The notes under the pieces are model-generated. The model was not told the origin of the DNA and did no database searches. It saw only the letters and a program-made list of their open reading frames with translations. From positions 124,001 through 188,000 of the forward strand of contig NZ_JYLO01000002.1 of the NCBI RefSeq assembly GCF_001439845.1: a stretch of DNA of 64,000 nucleotides. Direction: 5' to 3'. Origin of the DNA: Pseudomonas lactis (GTDB lineage: Bacteria > Pseudomonadota > Gammaproteobacteria > Pseudomonadales > Pseudomonadaceae). Position numbers and translations under genes: made by a program. Shown here piece after piece: positions 42,955-52,126 of this stretch. Numbering within the stretch: the first letter of the stretch is position 1; each line of letters begins with the position of its first letter.

Positions 42955-43935
42955 ATGAAACTGAAAAACACCTTGGGCTTGGCCATTGGTTCTCTTATTG
43001 CCGCTACTTCTTTCGGCGTTCTGGCACAAGGCCAAGGCGCAGTTGAAGGCGAGCTGTTCTACAAGAAGCAGTACAACGATAGCGTTAAGCACATCGAAGA
43101 CGGCTTCAACCCAGGCGCTCGCATTGGTTACTTCCTGACCGACGATCTGTCGTTGAATCTGTCGTACGACAAGACCAACCACACCCGTTCGAACGACGGC
43201 ACTGGCAACCAGAAGATCAAAGGTGACACTGGCAGCCTCGTTGCTCAGTACCACTTCGGTCAGGCTGGCGTTGATAGCCTGCGTCCATACGTTGAAGGCG
43301 GTTTCGGCCACCAGAGCCGTGGCAACGTGCGCGCTGACGGCCACACCGGTCGCGATCAGACCACTTTCGCTACCATCGGTACCGGCGTGAAGTACTACTT
43401 CACCAACAACCTGTACGCTCGTGCTGGTGTTGAAGCTGACTACGGTCTGGACAACGGCAAGTGGGACTACTCCGCACTGGTCGGCCTGGGCGTGAACTTC
43501 GGCGGTAACGCTGGCGCAGCAGCTCCAGCTCCTACCCCAGCACCAGCTCCAGAGCCAGTTCCAGAGCCAGAAGCTCCGGTTGCTCAGGTTGTTCGTGTTG
43601 AGCTGGACGTTAAGTTCGACTTCGACAAGGCCGTTGTTAAGCCTAACAGCTACGGCGACGTTAAAAACCTGGCCGACTTCATGGCTCAGTACCCAGCTAC
43701 CAACGTAGAAGTTGCTGGTCACACTGACTCCGTAGGTCCAGACGCTTACAACCAGAAGCTGTCCCAGCGTCGTGCTGACGCTGTTAAGCAAGTCCTGGTT
43801 AAAGACGGCGTTGCTCCTAGCCGTGTAACTGCTGTTGGTTACGGCGAATCCCGCCCAGTTGCTGACAACGCAACTGAAGCTGGTCGCGCTGTTAACCGTC
43901 GCGTAGAAGCGTCGGTTGAAGCTACCGCTCAGTAA
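42955..43935 (+). CDS. oprF: Major outer-membrane porin OprF
   Basis: The 326-residue protein has a signal peptide, an N-terminal eight-stranded beta-barrel (about 25-180), a Pro/Ala-rich linker (APTPAPAPEPVPEPEAP) and an OmpA-type peptidoglycan-binding domain with VEVAGHTDSVGPDAYN and GESRPVADN. The visible sequence has no cysteines in the linker, unlike P. aeruginosa OprF. Codon use is distinctly biased to GCT, GTT and GGT, as in a highly expressed gene. A strong terminator follows. Confidence 0.95.
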   Translation: MKLKNTLGLAIGSLIAATSFGVLAQGQGAVEGELFYKKQYNDSVKHIEDGFNPGARIGYFLTDDLSLNLSYDKTNHTRSNDGTGNQKIKGDTGSLVAQYHFGQAGVDSLRPYVEGGFGHQSRGNVRADGHTGRDQTTFATIGTGVKYYFTNNLYARAGVEADYGLDNGKWDYSALVGLGVNFGGNAGAAAPAPTPAPAPEPVPEPEAPVAQVVRVELDVKFDFDKAVVKPNSYGDVKNLADFMAQYPATNVEVAGHTDSVGPDAYNQKLSQRRADAVKQVLVKDGVAPSRVTAVGYGESRPVADNATEAGRAVNRRVEASVEATAQ

Positions 43936-43951
43936 TTACTGAGTAGTAAAG

Positions 43952-43981
43952 AAAAGCCCGGCTCAGGCCGGGCTTTTTTTC
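43952..43981. terminator. Terminator after oprF, shared with convergent cobA
   Basis: AAAAGCCCGGC and GCCGGGCTTTTTTT form a GC-rich stem followed by a T run on the plus strand; the A run on the left gives a usable T run on the minus strand as well. Confidence 0.9.
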
Positions 43982-43995
43982 GCCTGCGATTTGCC

Positions 43996-44739
43996 TCAGG
44001 CGCTTGCCGCAGCGGCGATGCTAGCCATCTGTGCGGCGCCGGCAACCTGGCCAATCACCAGGATGGCCGGGCTTTTGAGTGCAAAGGCTGTTGCAGCTTC
44101 ATGCATGGCCGCAAGCGAGCTGCGGCATTCGCGTTGTTGGGGCAATGAAGCGTTTTCGATCATTGCCACCGGCATATCCGCAGCCATGCCGCCGTTGAGC
44201 AGCTGTTCGCGGATTTCGTCCAGCTTGGCCACGCCCATATACACCACCAGCGTGGTTCCACCCTCCGCCAGCGCACGCCAGTTCAAGCTGCTGTCATCCT
44301 GGGTATGCGCGGTGACCAAGGTCACTCCACGGCTCACCCCGCGCAAGGTCAACGGGATGTCACACTGGGTCGCCCCGGCCAGCCCTGAGGTGATGCCATT
44401 GACCAATTCCACCTCGACACCACGCTCGCGCAGCCAGGTTGCCTCTTCGCCACCGCGGCCAAAAATACATGGGTCACCGCCTTTAAGGCGTACCACGCAC
44501 TTGCCCTGGCGTGCATAACGCAGCATCAGGCGGTGAATAAACTCCTGCGGGGTAGAGCGGCAGCCGCCGCGCTTGCCGACGGTAATCACCCGGGCGCTGG
44601 CGCAGTGTTCCAGTACTGCCGGGTTGACCAAGTCATCAATCAGCACGACGTGCGCTGCCTGCAGAGCCCGGACCGCCTTGAGGGTCAGCAACTCCGGATC
44701 ACCCGGCCCTGCGCCTACCAGCCATACTTTTGCGCTCAT
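43996..44739 (-). CDS. cobA: Uroporphyrinogen-III C-methyltransferase
   Basis: The 247-residue SUMT methylates uroporphyrinogen III to precorrin-2, the precursor of the siroheme needed by the NirB product. It has VGAGPGDPELLTLKAVRAL at the N-terminus and VRLKGGDPCIFGRGGEE in the middle. AAGGGG precedes the ATG. It follows nasC by 10 bases and is the last gene of the nitrate assimilation operon. Confidence 0.93.
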   Translation of the reverse strand: MSAKVWLVGAGPGDPELLTLKAVRALQAAHVVLIDDLVNPAVLEHCASARVITVGKRGGCRSTPQEFIHRLMLRYARQGKCVVRLKGGDPCIFGRGGEEATWLRERGVEVELVNGITSGLAGATQCDIPLTLRGVSRGVTLVTAHTQDDSSLNWRALAEGGTTLVVYMGVAKLDEIREQLLNGGMAADMPVAMIENASLPQQRECRSSLAAMHEAATAFALKSPAILVIGQVAGAAQMASIAAAASA

Positions 44740-44749
44740 GTTGTTCCCC

Positions 44750-47458
44750 TTACACACTGATGGCGATTGGCTGCGGGTTGCTGGCCAAAAGACGTTTGAT
44801 TTCCGGCACGCAGGAGCCGCATTGGGTGCCGCAGCCCAGTGCCTGTTTGAGGCCATCCAGGTCCAGGCCGCTGCCGATACCGGCACACACGGCGTTTTCG
44901 CTGACGTTCTTGCAGTTGCACATAATCTTGTTGCTGGCCGTGGTACCGCCCGGTGGCGCGCTCAAGGGCGCCAGTAACCAGCGCCGCAGTTGCTCGTCGG
45001 CCCGGCCTTCCAGCCACAGGCTTTGCAGCCAGTGACGGGCCAGGGTTTCGCCGGCCAGGCGCAGGGCGGTAATGCGGCCTTTCTCGATTTTCACGCGCTT
45101 GCCGATTGAGCGGCGCGGGTCGTCATAGGCCATTACCGGGCCGTCGTTGAGGCCCAGCAGGTGGTCGATGCGGGTCAACAGTTGCAGGTCGGGCGCCTCG
45201 GTATGCGCGGCGCGCACCAGCAGCGCGGGGCGTTCACGGCCAGCCAGGCTCAGGCTGACGTAGGCAAAGGTTTCACACAGTGGGCGCAACGCTTCGAAGT
45301 GCTGCTGCACATCGCCTTCGATCAGCGCAAACAGCTGCCATGGCAGTTGCACTGCTTCCAGGCGCACGCCGCTGTGCTTGAGCTCCGGCTGCTTGGACAA
45401 AGGGTCGAACGCCGGTTGAGTGAGGGTATTAACGCCGCCCTTGAGAAAGCGGTCGCCCCAGTGCATGGGCAGAAACGCTTGGCCGGGGCGCACGCTGTCA
45501 TCGCTGCAAACGGCGACGATCACACTGCCGCGACGGCTTTTCAGGCTGACCAGGTCACCCTCTTTGAAGCGGTGGCGGCGCAGCTCATCCGGATGCAGGC
45601 TCAACAGCGCCTCACTGACGTGCCCGAACAACTGGGCGGCGGTGCCGGTGCGGCTCATGCCGTGCCATTGATCACGCAGGCGGCCGGTGATCAGGGTCAA
45701 CGGGAATCGCGCATCGCGTTGTTCTTTAGCGGCGCGATAAGGCTCGGCGACAAAGCGCGCCCGCCCAGTGTCAGTAGGGAAAATGCCGTCGGTGTACAGG
45801 CGCGACGTACCCGCCTGGGCGCCCTCTGGAAAGGGCCACTGCTGCGGGCCGATCCGGTCGAGCAGGGCATGGCTGATGCCGGACATATCCAGGTCACGGC
45901 CTTGGGTCAGTGGCTTGAATTCATCAAACAGCTGCGCCGCTTGTTCAAAGGCGAACAGGCTCGGCAACCCCGGACGCAGACGGCGCTCCAGGCGCTGGGC
46001 GAAATCCACCGTGATCGCCCAATCCGCGCGTGCTTCACCCGGTGGGTTGATGGCGCGGCGCACGTGGGAAATACGCCGCTCGGAGTTGGTCACCGTGCCG
46101 TCTTTTTCACCCCAACTGGCGGCGGGCAGTAGCAGGTCGGCATAGGCGGCGGTTTCGGTGGTACGAAACGCTTCCTGCAACACCACGAACGGGCACGCGG
46201 CCAAGGCGGCGCGCACTGCGTTCTGGTCGGGCAGGGATTGGGCAGGGTTGGTACAGGCGATCCACAGTGCCTTGATCTTGCCAGCCTGCACCTGTTCAAA
46301 CAGTTCGATGGCGGTAAGGCCGGTGGTCGCCGGCAGTTGCTCCACGCCCCAATAGGCTGCCACTTCAGCGCGGTGTTCAGGGTTGGCCGCGTCGCGGTGG
46401 CCCGGCAGCAAGTTGGACAGGCTGCCGGTTTCGCGCCCACCCATGGCGTTCGGTTGGCCGGTCAGGGAAAACGGCCCGCAACCCGGGCGGCCAATGGTCC
46501 CCGTGGCTAAATGCAGGTTGATCAACGCGCTGTTTTTGGCGCTGCCGGCGGTGGACTGGTTAAGCCCCATGCACCACAGCGACAAAAAGCTGCTGGAGGT
46601 GCCGACCCACTGCGCACACAGGCGTAACTGTTCGACGCTGATACCGCACAGCTGCGTGACCATCTGCGGCGTGTAGTCATGCACCAGGCGCTTGAGTTCG
46701 GCCAAGCCGTCGGTGTGGGCCTGGATAAACGCGCGGTCCACCCAGTCTTCCCACAGCAACAGATGCAAGATCCCGTGGAACAACGCCACATCCGTTCCTG
46801 GCAAGATCGCCAAGTGCAGGTCGGCCAAATCGCAGGTGTCAGTACGCCGAGGGTCAATCACCAGCACTTTCATGTGCGGGCGTTGCGCCTTGGCTTGCTC
46901 CAGGCGCCGGAACAATACCGGATGGGCGTAGGCCATATTGCTGCCGACGATCATCACGCAGTCGCTGTTTTCCAAGTCTTCATAACTGCACGGCGGTGCA
47001 TCGGCGCCCAGGCTGCGCTTGTAGCCGACCACTGCCGACGACATGCACAGCCGGGAGTTGCTGTCGATATTGTTGGTGCCCACCAACGCACGGGCCAACT
47101 TGTTGAAGCTGTAGTAGTCCTCGGTCAGCAGTTGCCCGGAGATATAGAACGCCACACTGTCGGGCCCGTGTTCGGCAATGGTATCGGCGAACACGTTGGC
47201 CGCGTGGTCCAGGGCGGTGTCCCAGTCGGTGCGGGTGCGTGCCAGGTCTTTGCCCAAGCGTAATTGCGGGTAGAGCGCGCGGGCGCTCAAGTCGCCGGTC
47301 AAGTGCAGGCTGGCGCCTTTGCTGCACAACTTGCCGAAGTTGGCCGGATGGCTGGGGTCGCCTTGCACCCCCAGGATCTGTTCGCCGTCATGCTCGATCA
47401 GCACGCCGCAACCCACCCCGCAATAACAGCAGGTGGACGCGGTGGTCTGGCGGTTCAT
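44750..47458 (-). CDS. nasC: Assimilatory nitrate reductase, catalytic subunit
   Basis: The 902-residue molybdoenzyme reduces nitrate to nitrite. The N-terminal CCYCGVGCGV..LCSKG binds an Fe4S4 cluster, the centre holds molybdopterin guanine dinucleotide domains (SLWCMGLNQS, GRPGCGPFSLTGQPNAMGGRE), and a C-terminal BFD-like [2Fe-2S] part shows CNCKNV and GCGTQCGSC. The C-terminal cluster may replace a separate electron-transfer subunit. Its ATG is next to the nirD stop (one-base overlap). Confidence 0.93.
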   Translation of the reverse strand: MNRQTTASTCCYCGVGCGVLIEHDGEQILGVQGDPSHPANFGKLCSKGASLHLTGDLSARALYPQLRLGKDLARTRTDWDTALDHAANVFADTIAEHGPDSVAFYISGQLLTEDYYSFNKLARALVGTNNIDSNSRLCMSSAVVGYKRSLGADAPPCSYEDLENSDCVMIVGSNMAYAHPVLFRRLEQAKAQRPHMKVLVIDPRRTDTCDLADLHLAILPGTDVALFHGILHLLLWEDWVDRAFIQAHTDGLAELKRLVHDYTPQMVTQLCGISVEQLRLCAQWVGTSSSFLSLWCMGLNQSTAGSAKNSALINLHLATGTIGRPGCGPFSLTGQPNAMGGRETGSLSNLLPGHRDAANPEHRAEVAAYWGVEQLPATTGLTAIELFEQVQAGKIKALWIACTNPAQSLPDQNAVRAALAACPFVVLQEAFRTTETAAYADLLLPAASWGEKDGTVTNSERRISHVRRAINPPGEARADWAITVDFAQRLERRLRPGLPSLFAFEQAAQLFDEFKPLTQGRDLDMSGISHALLDRIGPQQWPFPEGAQAGTSRLYTDGIFPTDTGRARFVAEPYRAAKEQRDARFPLTLITGRLRDQWHGMSRTGTAAQLFGHVSEALLSLHPDELRRHRFKEGDLVSLKSRRGSVIVAVCSDDSVRPGQAFLPMHWGDRFLKGGVNTLTQPAFDPLSKQPELKHSGVRLEAVQLPWQLFALIEGDVQQHFEALRPLCETFAYVSLSLAGRERPALLVRAAHTEAPDLQLLTRIDHLLGLNDGPVMAYDDPRRSIGKRVKIEKGRITALRLAGETLARHWLQSLWLEGRADEQLRRWLLAPLSAPPGGTTASNKIMCNCKNVSENAVCAGIGSGLDLDGLKQALGCGTQCGSCVPEIKRLLASNPQPIAISV

Positions 47459-47775
47459 CAACCCGCGTCCCGCAGGGCCAGCATCACCCGGCCGTTTTCC
47501 ACCCGGGCCTGGTGATGGTGGGCACAGCCGATATCCGGGGCCTGGGCTTGGCCGGACTCAAGGTCGATCTGCCAATTGTGCAATGGGCAGGCCACGCGCT
47601 TGCCATAGATCAAACCTTGGGACAGCGGCCCGCCCTTGTGCGGGCAGCGGTCGTCGAGGGCAAAGACTTCGTCGTCACTGGTGCGAAAAATCGCGATGTC
47701 ACCTTTCGGCCCGCTGATGATGCGCGAGCCCAGGGCGTTGATTTCATCGAGGGCGCAGATATCCAGCCAGTTCAT
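47458..47775 (-). CDS. nirD: Nitrite reductase small subunit NirD
   Basis: The 105-residue Rieske-like subunit retains CPH and CPLHNW, so a [2Fe-2S] cluster is likely; some enteric NirD proteins lack these ligands. It overlaps the nirB stop by 4 bases and the nasC start by one base. It pairs with NirB for the NAD(P)H-dependent reduction of nitrite to ammonium. Confidence 0.92.
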   Translation of the reverse strand: MNWLDICALDEINALGSRIISGPKGDIAIFRTSDDEVFALDDRCPHKGGPLSQGLIYGKRVACPLHNWQIDLESGQAQAPDIGCAHHHQARVENGRVMLALRDAG

Positions 47776-50225
47776 AGCGAGACCTCCAGTTGTTTGACAG
47801 GGATCACGTCGAATTCCTTTTTCAGCAGCGGCTGTTCCAGGCGTTCCTTCCACGGGTCCTGCTCGAATGACAACGAGAACTGCAAACGCTCATTGAGGGC
47901 CTGGCGGCGCGCTGGGTCTTCCAATACAGCCTTCTTGATATGCTCCATGCCCACCCGCTGCAGGTAGTGCACGGTGCGCTCCAGATAGAAGGCTTCTTCG
48001 CGGTACAACTGCAGGAACGCGCCGTTGTATTCGCGTACTTCCTCCGCGGTTTTCACCTTGACGAAGAACTCCGCGACTTCGGTCTTGATCCCGCCGTTGC
48101 CGCCGATGTACATCTCCCAGCCCGAGTCGACGCCGATAATGCCCACATCCTTGATGCCCGCTTCCGAGCAGTTGCGTGGGCAACCGGAGACCGCCAACTT
48201 GACCTTATGGGGCGACCACATATTGAACAGGTCATGCTCCAGCTCGATGCCCAGTTGTGTGGAGTTCTGCGTACCAAACCGGCAGAACTCGCTGCCCACA
48301 CAGGTTTTGACGGTGCGGATGGATTTGCCATAGGCGTGCCCGGACGGCATATCCAGATCCTTCCACACACCTGGCAAGTCCTGCTTCTTGATACCGAGCA
48401 AGTCAATGCGCTGGCCACCGGTGACCTTGACCATCGGCACGTTGTACTTGTCGGCCACATCGGCGATGCGGCGCAGCTCCGAAGGGTTGGTCACACCGCC
48501 CCACATCCGTGGCACCACAGAATAGGTGCCGTCTTTTTGAATATTGGCGTGGGCCCGTTCGTTGATCAGCCGTGATTGCGGGTCGTCCTTGGCTTCGCCG
48601 GGCCAGGTGGAGATCAGGTAATAGTTGAGCGCCGGGCGGCAGGTGGCGCAGCCATTGGGGGTGCGCCAGTTCAAGTAGCGCATGGTGCTGTCGATGGTCA
48701 GCAGGTGCTGCTCGCGAATGGCCTGGCGGATCTGCCCGTGGTTGAGGTCGCTGCAGCCGCAGATGGCTTTTTCACTTTTGGGCTTGACGTCGGCGGCGCC
48801 GCCCACGGTGTTGATCAGGATCTGTTCGACCAGGCCGGCACAGGAACCGCAGGAACTGGCGGCCTTGGTGTGTTTTTTCACCTCATCGACACTGAACAAC
48901 CCTTGTTCCTGGATCGCCTTGACGATGGTGCCCTTGCACACGCCGTTGCAGCCGCAGACTTCGGCGCTGTCGGCCATGCTCATGGCTTTGTCCTGGCCTT
49001 GGTGGCCGACATCGCCGAGTGCATTTTCACCGAACATCAGGTGATCGCGGATTTCACCGATGGCGTGATTCTCACGGATCTGGCGGAAATACCAGCCGCC
49101 ATCGGCGGTATCGCCGTACAGGCAGGCGCCGACCAGAATGTCGTCCTTGATCACCAGCTTTTTGTACACGCCACCAATCGGGTCGGAGAGGGTGATGGTC
49201 TCGGTGCCTTCGCCGCCCATGAAGTCGCCAGCGGAGAACAGGTCGATGCCGGTGACTTTAAGTTTTGTCGAGGTCACCGAGCCCTTGTAAGTGGCAAACC
49301 CCAGTTGGGCCAGGTGGTTGGCGCAGACCTTGGCCTGTTCGAACAACGGCGCCACCAAGCCATAGGCGATGCCGCGATGGCTGGCGCATTCACCGATGGC
49401 GTAGATGCGCGGGTCGTAGGTTTGCATGGTGTCGTTGACCAGGATCCCACGGTTGCAGGGAATGCCGGACTTTTCCGCGAGTTCGGTGTTGGGGCGGATG
49501 CCGGCAGCCATCACCACCAGGTCGGCGGGGATGATGTCGCCATTTTTGAACTGCACCGAGCCGACGCGGCCATTGCCGGCATCGTGCAGGGCCTGGGTCT
49601 GCTCGCACAGGCGGAACACCAGGCCGCGACTTTCCAGTTCGGTTTGCAGTAGCTGGCCGCTGGTCTTGTCCAGTTGCCGCTCCAGCAGCCATTCACCGAT
49701 GTGCACCACCGTCACGTGCATGCCGCGCAGCATCAGGCCGTTGGCCGCTTCCAGGCCGAGCAGGCCGCCGCCGATCACCACTGCATGCTTGTGAGTCTTG
49801 GCGGTGTCGATCATCGCTTGGGTGTCGGCGATGTCGCGGTAGCCAATTACGCCCTGCAGGGTATTGCCGGGAATCGGCAGGATAAACGGCGTGGAACCGG
49901 TGGCGATCAGCAGGCGATCATACTCGGCCTCGGTGCCGTCTTCGGCGATGACTTTGCGCTTGACCCGGTCGATCTGCACCACCTTGCGGTTGAGCAGCAG
50001 CTTGACGTTGTTGTTCAGGTACCAATCCAGGTCGTTGAGCACGATCTCTTCGAAGGTTTGCTCACCGGCCAGTACTGGCGACAGCAGGATGCGGTTGTAG
50101 TTGGTGTGAGGCTCGGCGCCGAACACAGTGATGTCGTACAGCTCGTTGCTCAGCTTGAGCAGTTCTTCCAGGGTGCGAACCCCGGCCATGCCGTTGCCGA
50201 TCATCACCAGTTTGAGTTTTTTCAT
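47772..50225 (-). CDS. nirB: Nitrite reductase large subunit NirB
   Basis: The 817-residue enzyme has an N-terminal FAD/NAD domain (VMIGNGMAGVRTLEELL, VVIGGGLLGLEAANGL), a BFD-like [2Fe-2S] part (CGCNGVCKG), and a C-terminal siroheme/Fe4S4 part with CVGSEFCRFG and SGCPRNCSEAG. GGAG stands before the ATG. Its leader carries an attenuator (50264-50351). Confidence 0.94.
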   Translation of the reverse strand: MKKLKLVMIGNGMAGVRTLEELLKLSNELYDITVFGAEPHTNYNRILLSPVLAGEQTFEEIVLNDLDWYLNNNVKLLLNRKVVQIDRVKRKVIAEDGTEAEYDRLLIATGSTPFILPIPGNTLQGVIGYRDIADTQAMIDTAKTHKHAVVIGGGLLGLEAANGLMLRGMHVTVVHIGEWLLERQLDKTSGQLLQTELESRGLVFRLCEQTQALHDAGNGRVGSVQFKNGDIIPADLVVMAAGIRPNTELAEKSGIPCNRGILVNDTMQTYDPRIYAIGECASHRGIAYGLVAPLFEQAKVCANHLAQLGFATYKGSVTSTKLKVTGIDLFSAGDFMGGEGTETITLSDPIGGVYKKLVIKDDILVGACLYGDTADGGWYFRQIRENHAIGEIRDHLMFGENALGDVGHQGQDKAMSMADSAEVCGCNGVCKGTIVKAIQEQGLFSVDEVKKHTKAASSCGSCAGLVEQILINTVGGAADVKPKSEKAICGCSDLNHGQIRQAIREQHLLTIDSTMRYLNWRTPNGCATCRPALNYYLISTWPGEAKDDPQSRLINERAHANIQKDGTYSVVPRMWGGVTNPSELRRIADVADKYNVPMVKVTGGQRIDLLGIKKQDLPGVWKDLDMPSGHAYGKSIRTVKTCVGSEFCRFGTQNSTQLGIELEHDLFNMWSPHKVKLAVSGCPRNCSEAGIKDVGIIGVDSGWEMYIGGNGGIKTEVAEFFVKVKTAEEVREYNGAFLQLYREEAFYLERTVHYLQRVGMEHIKKAVLEDPARRQALNERLQFSLSFEQDPWKERLEQPLLKKEFDVIPVKQLEVSL

Positions 50226-50263
50226 GTCGTTCTCCGCAATGGCTCGACAAATCGTGCGCAAAC

Positions 50264-50351
50264 AAAAAAGGCGTCCCCGCTAGTCAGCTAGCGAGGACGC
50301 CTTTGTCCTGGTCCCGTTCTCTCGGGAAGCTCGGCCCTTCGTCGTTGAAGG
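50264..50351 (-). promoter_or_regulatory. nirB leader: two hexaloop hairpins and a terminator (NasT target)
   Basis: Read on the minus strand, the leader has CCTTC-AACGAC-GAAGG (50336-50351), then TCCCG-AGAGAA-CGGGA (50312-50327), both with A1 and G4 in a six-base loop, the form bound by ANTAR proteins. They are followed by GACAAAGGCGTC (50296-50307) and a GGCGTCC..GGACGCC terminator with a T run (50264-50301). Confidence 0.8.
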
Positions 50352-50458
50352 AGCGGCTATATGTGGGGTGTTGGGAAAGCTAATGCAGCAGCTGTGCCAA
50401 GTCCCTATAGCCCCAGTTTTACTGGGCGTTTACACGCAGAACCGGCGGATTCTGCCCG

Positions 50459-52126
50459 TTAGTGGTGCAGCAGCCAGTACAACAGCACCAGATTGAGCAG
50501 CATTGAAGCCACCGCCAGGGTTTGCCAGACCTTCAAGGGTTCGCGTTCGAGCAAAGGCCGTGGGCGTAGGCTCAATTCGCGACGGTCGGCCTGCTCCAGC
50601 ACCAATAGCCATTCTTCGGCAGTTTCATAACGTTGGGCCGGGGCAGCGGTCACCGCTCGTTCCAGGCTGTGTGGCAACCACTCCGGCAAGTCGGGGCGAT
50701 AACGGCTGGCGCTGACGGGCTGGTTAAACCTGGGCCGTTGGAAGGCCTCGATTTCACCGTAGGGGTAATGCCCGGTCAGCAGGTAATACAAGGTCACGCC
50801 GACGCTATACAAATCCTGTTGCGCCGTAGGCTGCTCGCCAGCGAACGCCTCGGGCGCGATAAAGCTCGGGGTGCCGGGCAGCAGGTGGGCACGGTCCTCG
50901 GAGAGCCCGGGGCAATAGGCCAGGCCGAAGTCCAGCACCCGCAGTTCGCCATCTTCTCCCAGCAGCAGGTTTTCCGGCTTGATGTCGCGGTGCAGGATCT
51001 GCCGGCGATGCAGCAGGCCCACGGCGCGCAGCAAGCGTTCTGCAATCGACTGCCATTGTGCCAACGGCAGCGGGCCCTGTTGTTGGAACAGTTGGGCCAG
51101 GGTTTGCCCGGCGTATTCGCGCATCACGTAGTACAAATGCTGACGGCCACTGGCGGCATGCACTTCGGGAAAGGCACGGCCGGCGACCCGGCGCAGAAAC
51201 CATTCCTCCGATAACAACGCCTGGGCCGCATCGGTATCGTCGCAACGTAACGGTAAGGTCTTGAGCAGCCAGGGTTGCCCCTGGGCGTCGTGCACGCGGT
51301 ACAACAACGACTGCCGACTCTGCGCCAGCACGCTTTGCACCTCCCAGCCTTCAAAGGTTTGCCCGACTTTCAGCGGTGGCGGCAGTGGCCATTGCTGCAA
51401 CTGCACCAGGGCGTCGCCGAGGGTGGCGGCGCCGAGTTGATCGATGCGCACCAGCAAGGCGCTGGCGTTGTCTTGGCTACCCGCCAGGTGGGCGGCGTTG
51501 ACCAGTGTGTTGACGGCCAGATCGAGGTCGCTTTGTTCGCGCAGTATCGCGCCGATGCTGTGATCGCCCAGCGTGGCCCACACCCCATCGCTGAGCAGCA
51601 GGAAACTTTCGCCCTCGCGCAATGGACCATCGAGGAAGTCCAGCACCAGGTGCTGATCCAGGCCGAGGGCGCGCTTGAGCACATGCTGCATCCCCGGCTG
51701 TTCCCACACATGGTCTTCGCTGATGCGTTGCAACTCGCCGTCAAGCCAACGATACGCCCGGCAATCACCGACATGGGCCAGGGTGAAACGTTGGCCGCGA
51801 AACACCAGGGCGCTCAGGGTGGTGAGCAACGGTTGCCCGCCGCCGTTGGCTTGCAACCAGCGATTCTGCGCCAGCAACAGACGCTCCAGCGCCTGGGCCA
51901 CGCCCCAGGTCTGTGGCGTGGCGTAGTAGTCCAGGGCCAGGGCCTGCACGGTCGAGCGTGCGGCCAGGCCACCGTCGGCGCACTGGCTGACGCCATCGGC
52001 CAGTGCGCACAGGTAGCCTTTGCTCGCGGCCAGTTCCGCCATCGGTGTGACCACCCGCAGCGCGTCCTGGTTTTCGCTGCGCGGGCCGATGGCACTGGCC
52101 TGGGCGACGCTCAGTCGTAAGCTCAT
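50459..52126 (-). CDS. Bifunctional PP2C phosphatase / Ser-Thr kinase
   Basis: The 555-residue protein has an N-terminal PP2C phosphatase domain (about 1-240; ENQDALR, LCALADGVSQC, LLLSDGVWATLGD), a Hanks-type kinase domain (about 255-520; catalytic HRDIKPENLLL, DFGLAYC) and one C-terminal transmembrane helix (about 530-550). Kinase and opposing phosphatase are thus on one membrane protein. The ATG overlaps the nasA stop by one base, so it is coupled to the nitrate transporter; its substrate may be a nitrate assimilation protein. Confidence 0.9.
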   Translation of the reverse strand: MSLRLSVAQASAIGPRSENQDALRVVTPMAELAASKGYLCALADGVSQCADGGLAARSTVQALALDYYATPQTWGVAQALERLLLAQNRWLQANGGGQPLLTTLSALVFRGQRFTLAHVGDCRAYRWLDGELQRISEDHVWEQPGMQHVLKRALGLDQHLVLDFLDGPLREGESFLLLSDGVWATLGDHSIGAILREQSDLDLAVNTLVNAAHLAGSQDNASALLVRIDQLGAATLGDALVQLQQWPLPPPLKVGQTFEGWEVQSVLAQSRQSLLYRVHDAQGQPWLLKTLPLRCDDTDAAQALLSEEWFLRRVAGRAFPEVHAASGRQHLYYVMREYAGQTLAQLFQQQGPLPLAQWQSIAERLLRAVGLLHRRQILHRDIKPENLLLGEDGELRVLDFGLAYCPGLSEDRAHLLPGTPSFIAPEAFAGEQPTAQQDLYSVGVTLYYLLTGHYPYGEIEAFQRPRFNQPVSASRYRPDLPEWLPHSLERAVTAAPAQRYETAEEWLLVLEQADRRELSLRPRPLLEREPLKVWQTLAVASMLLNLVLLYWLLHH

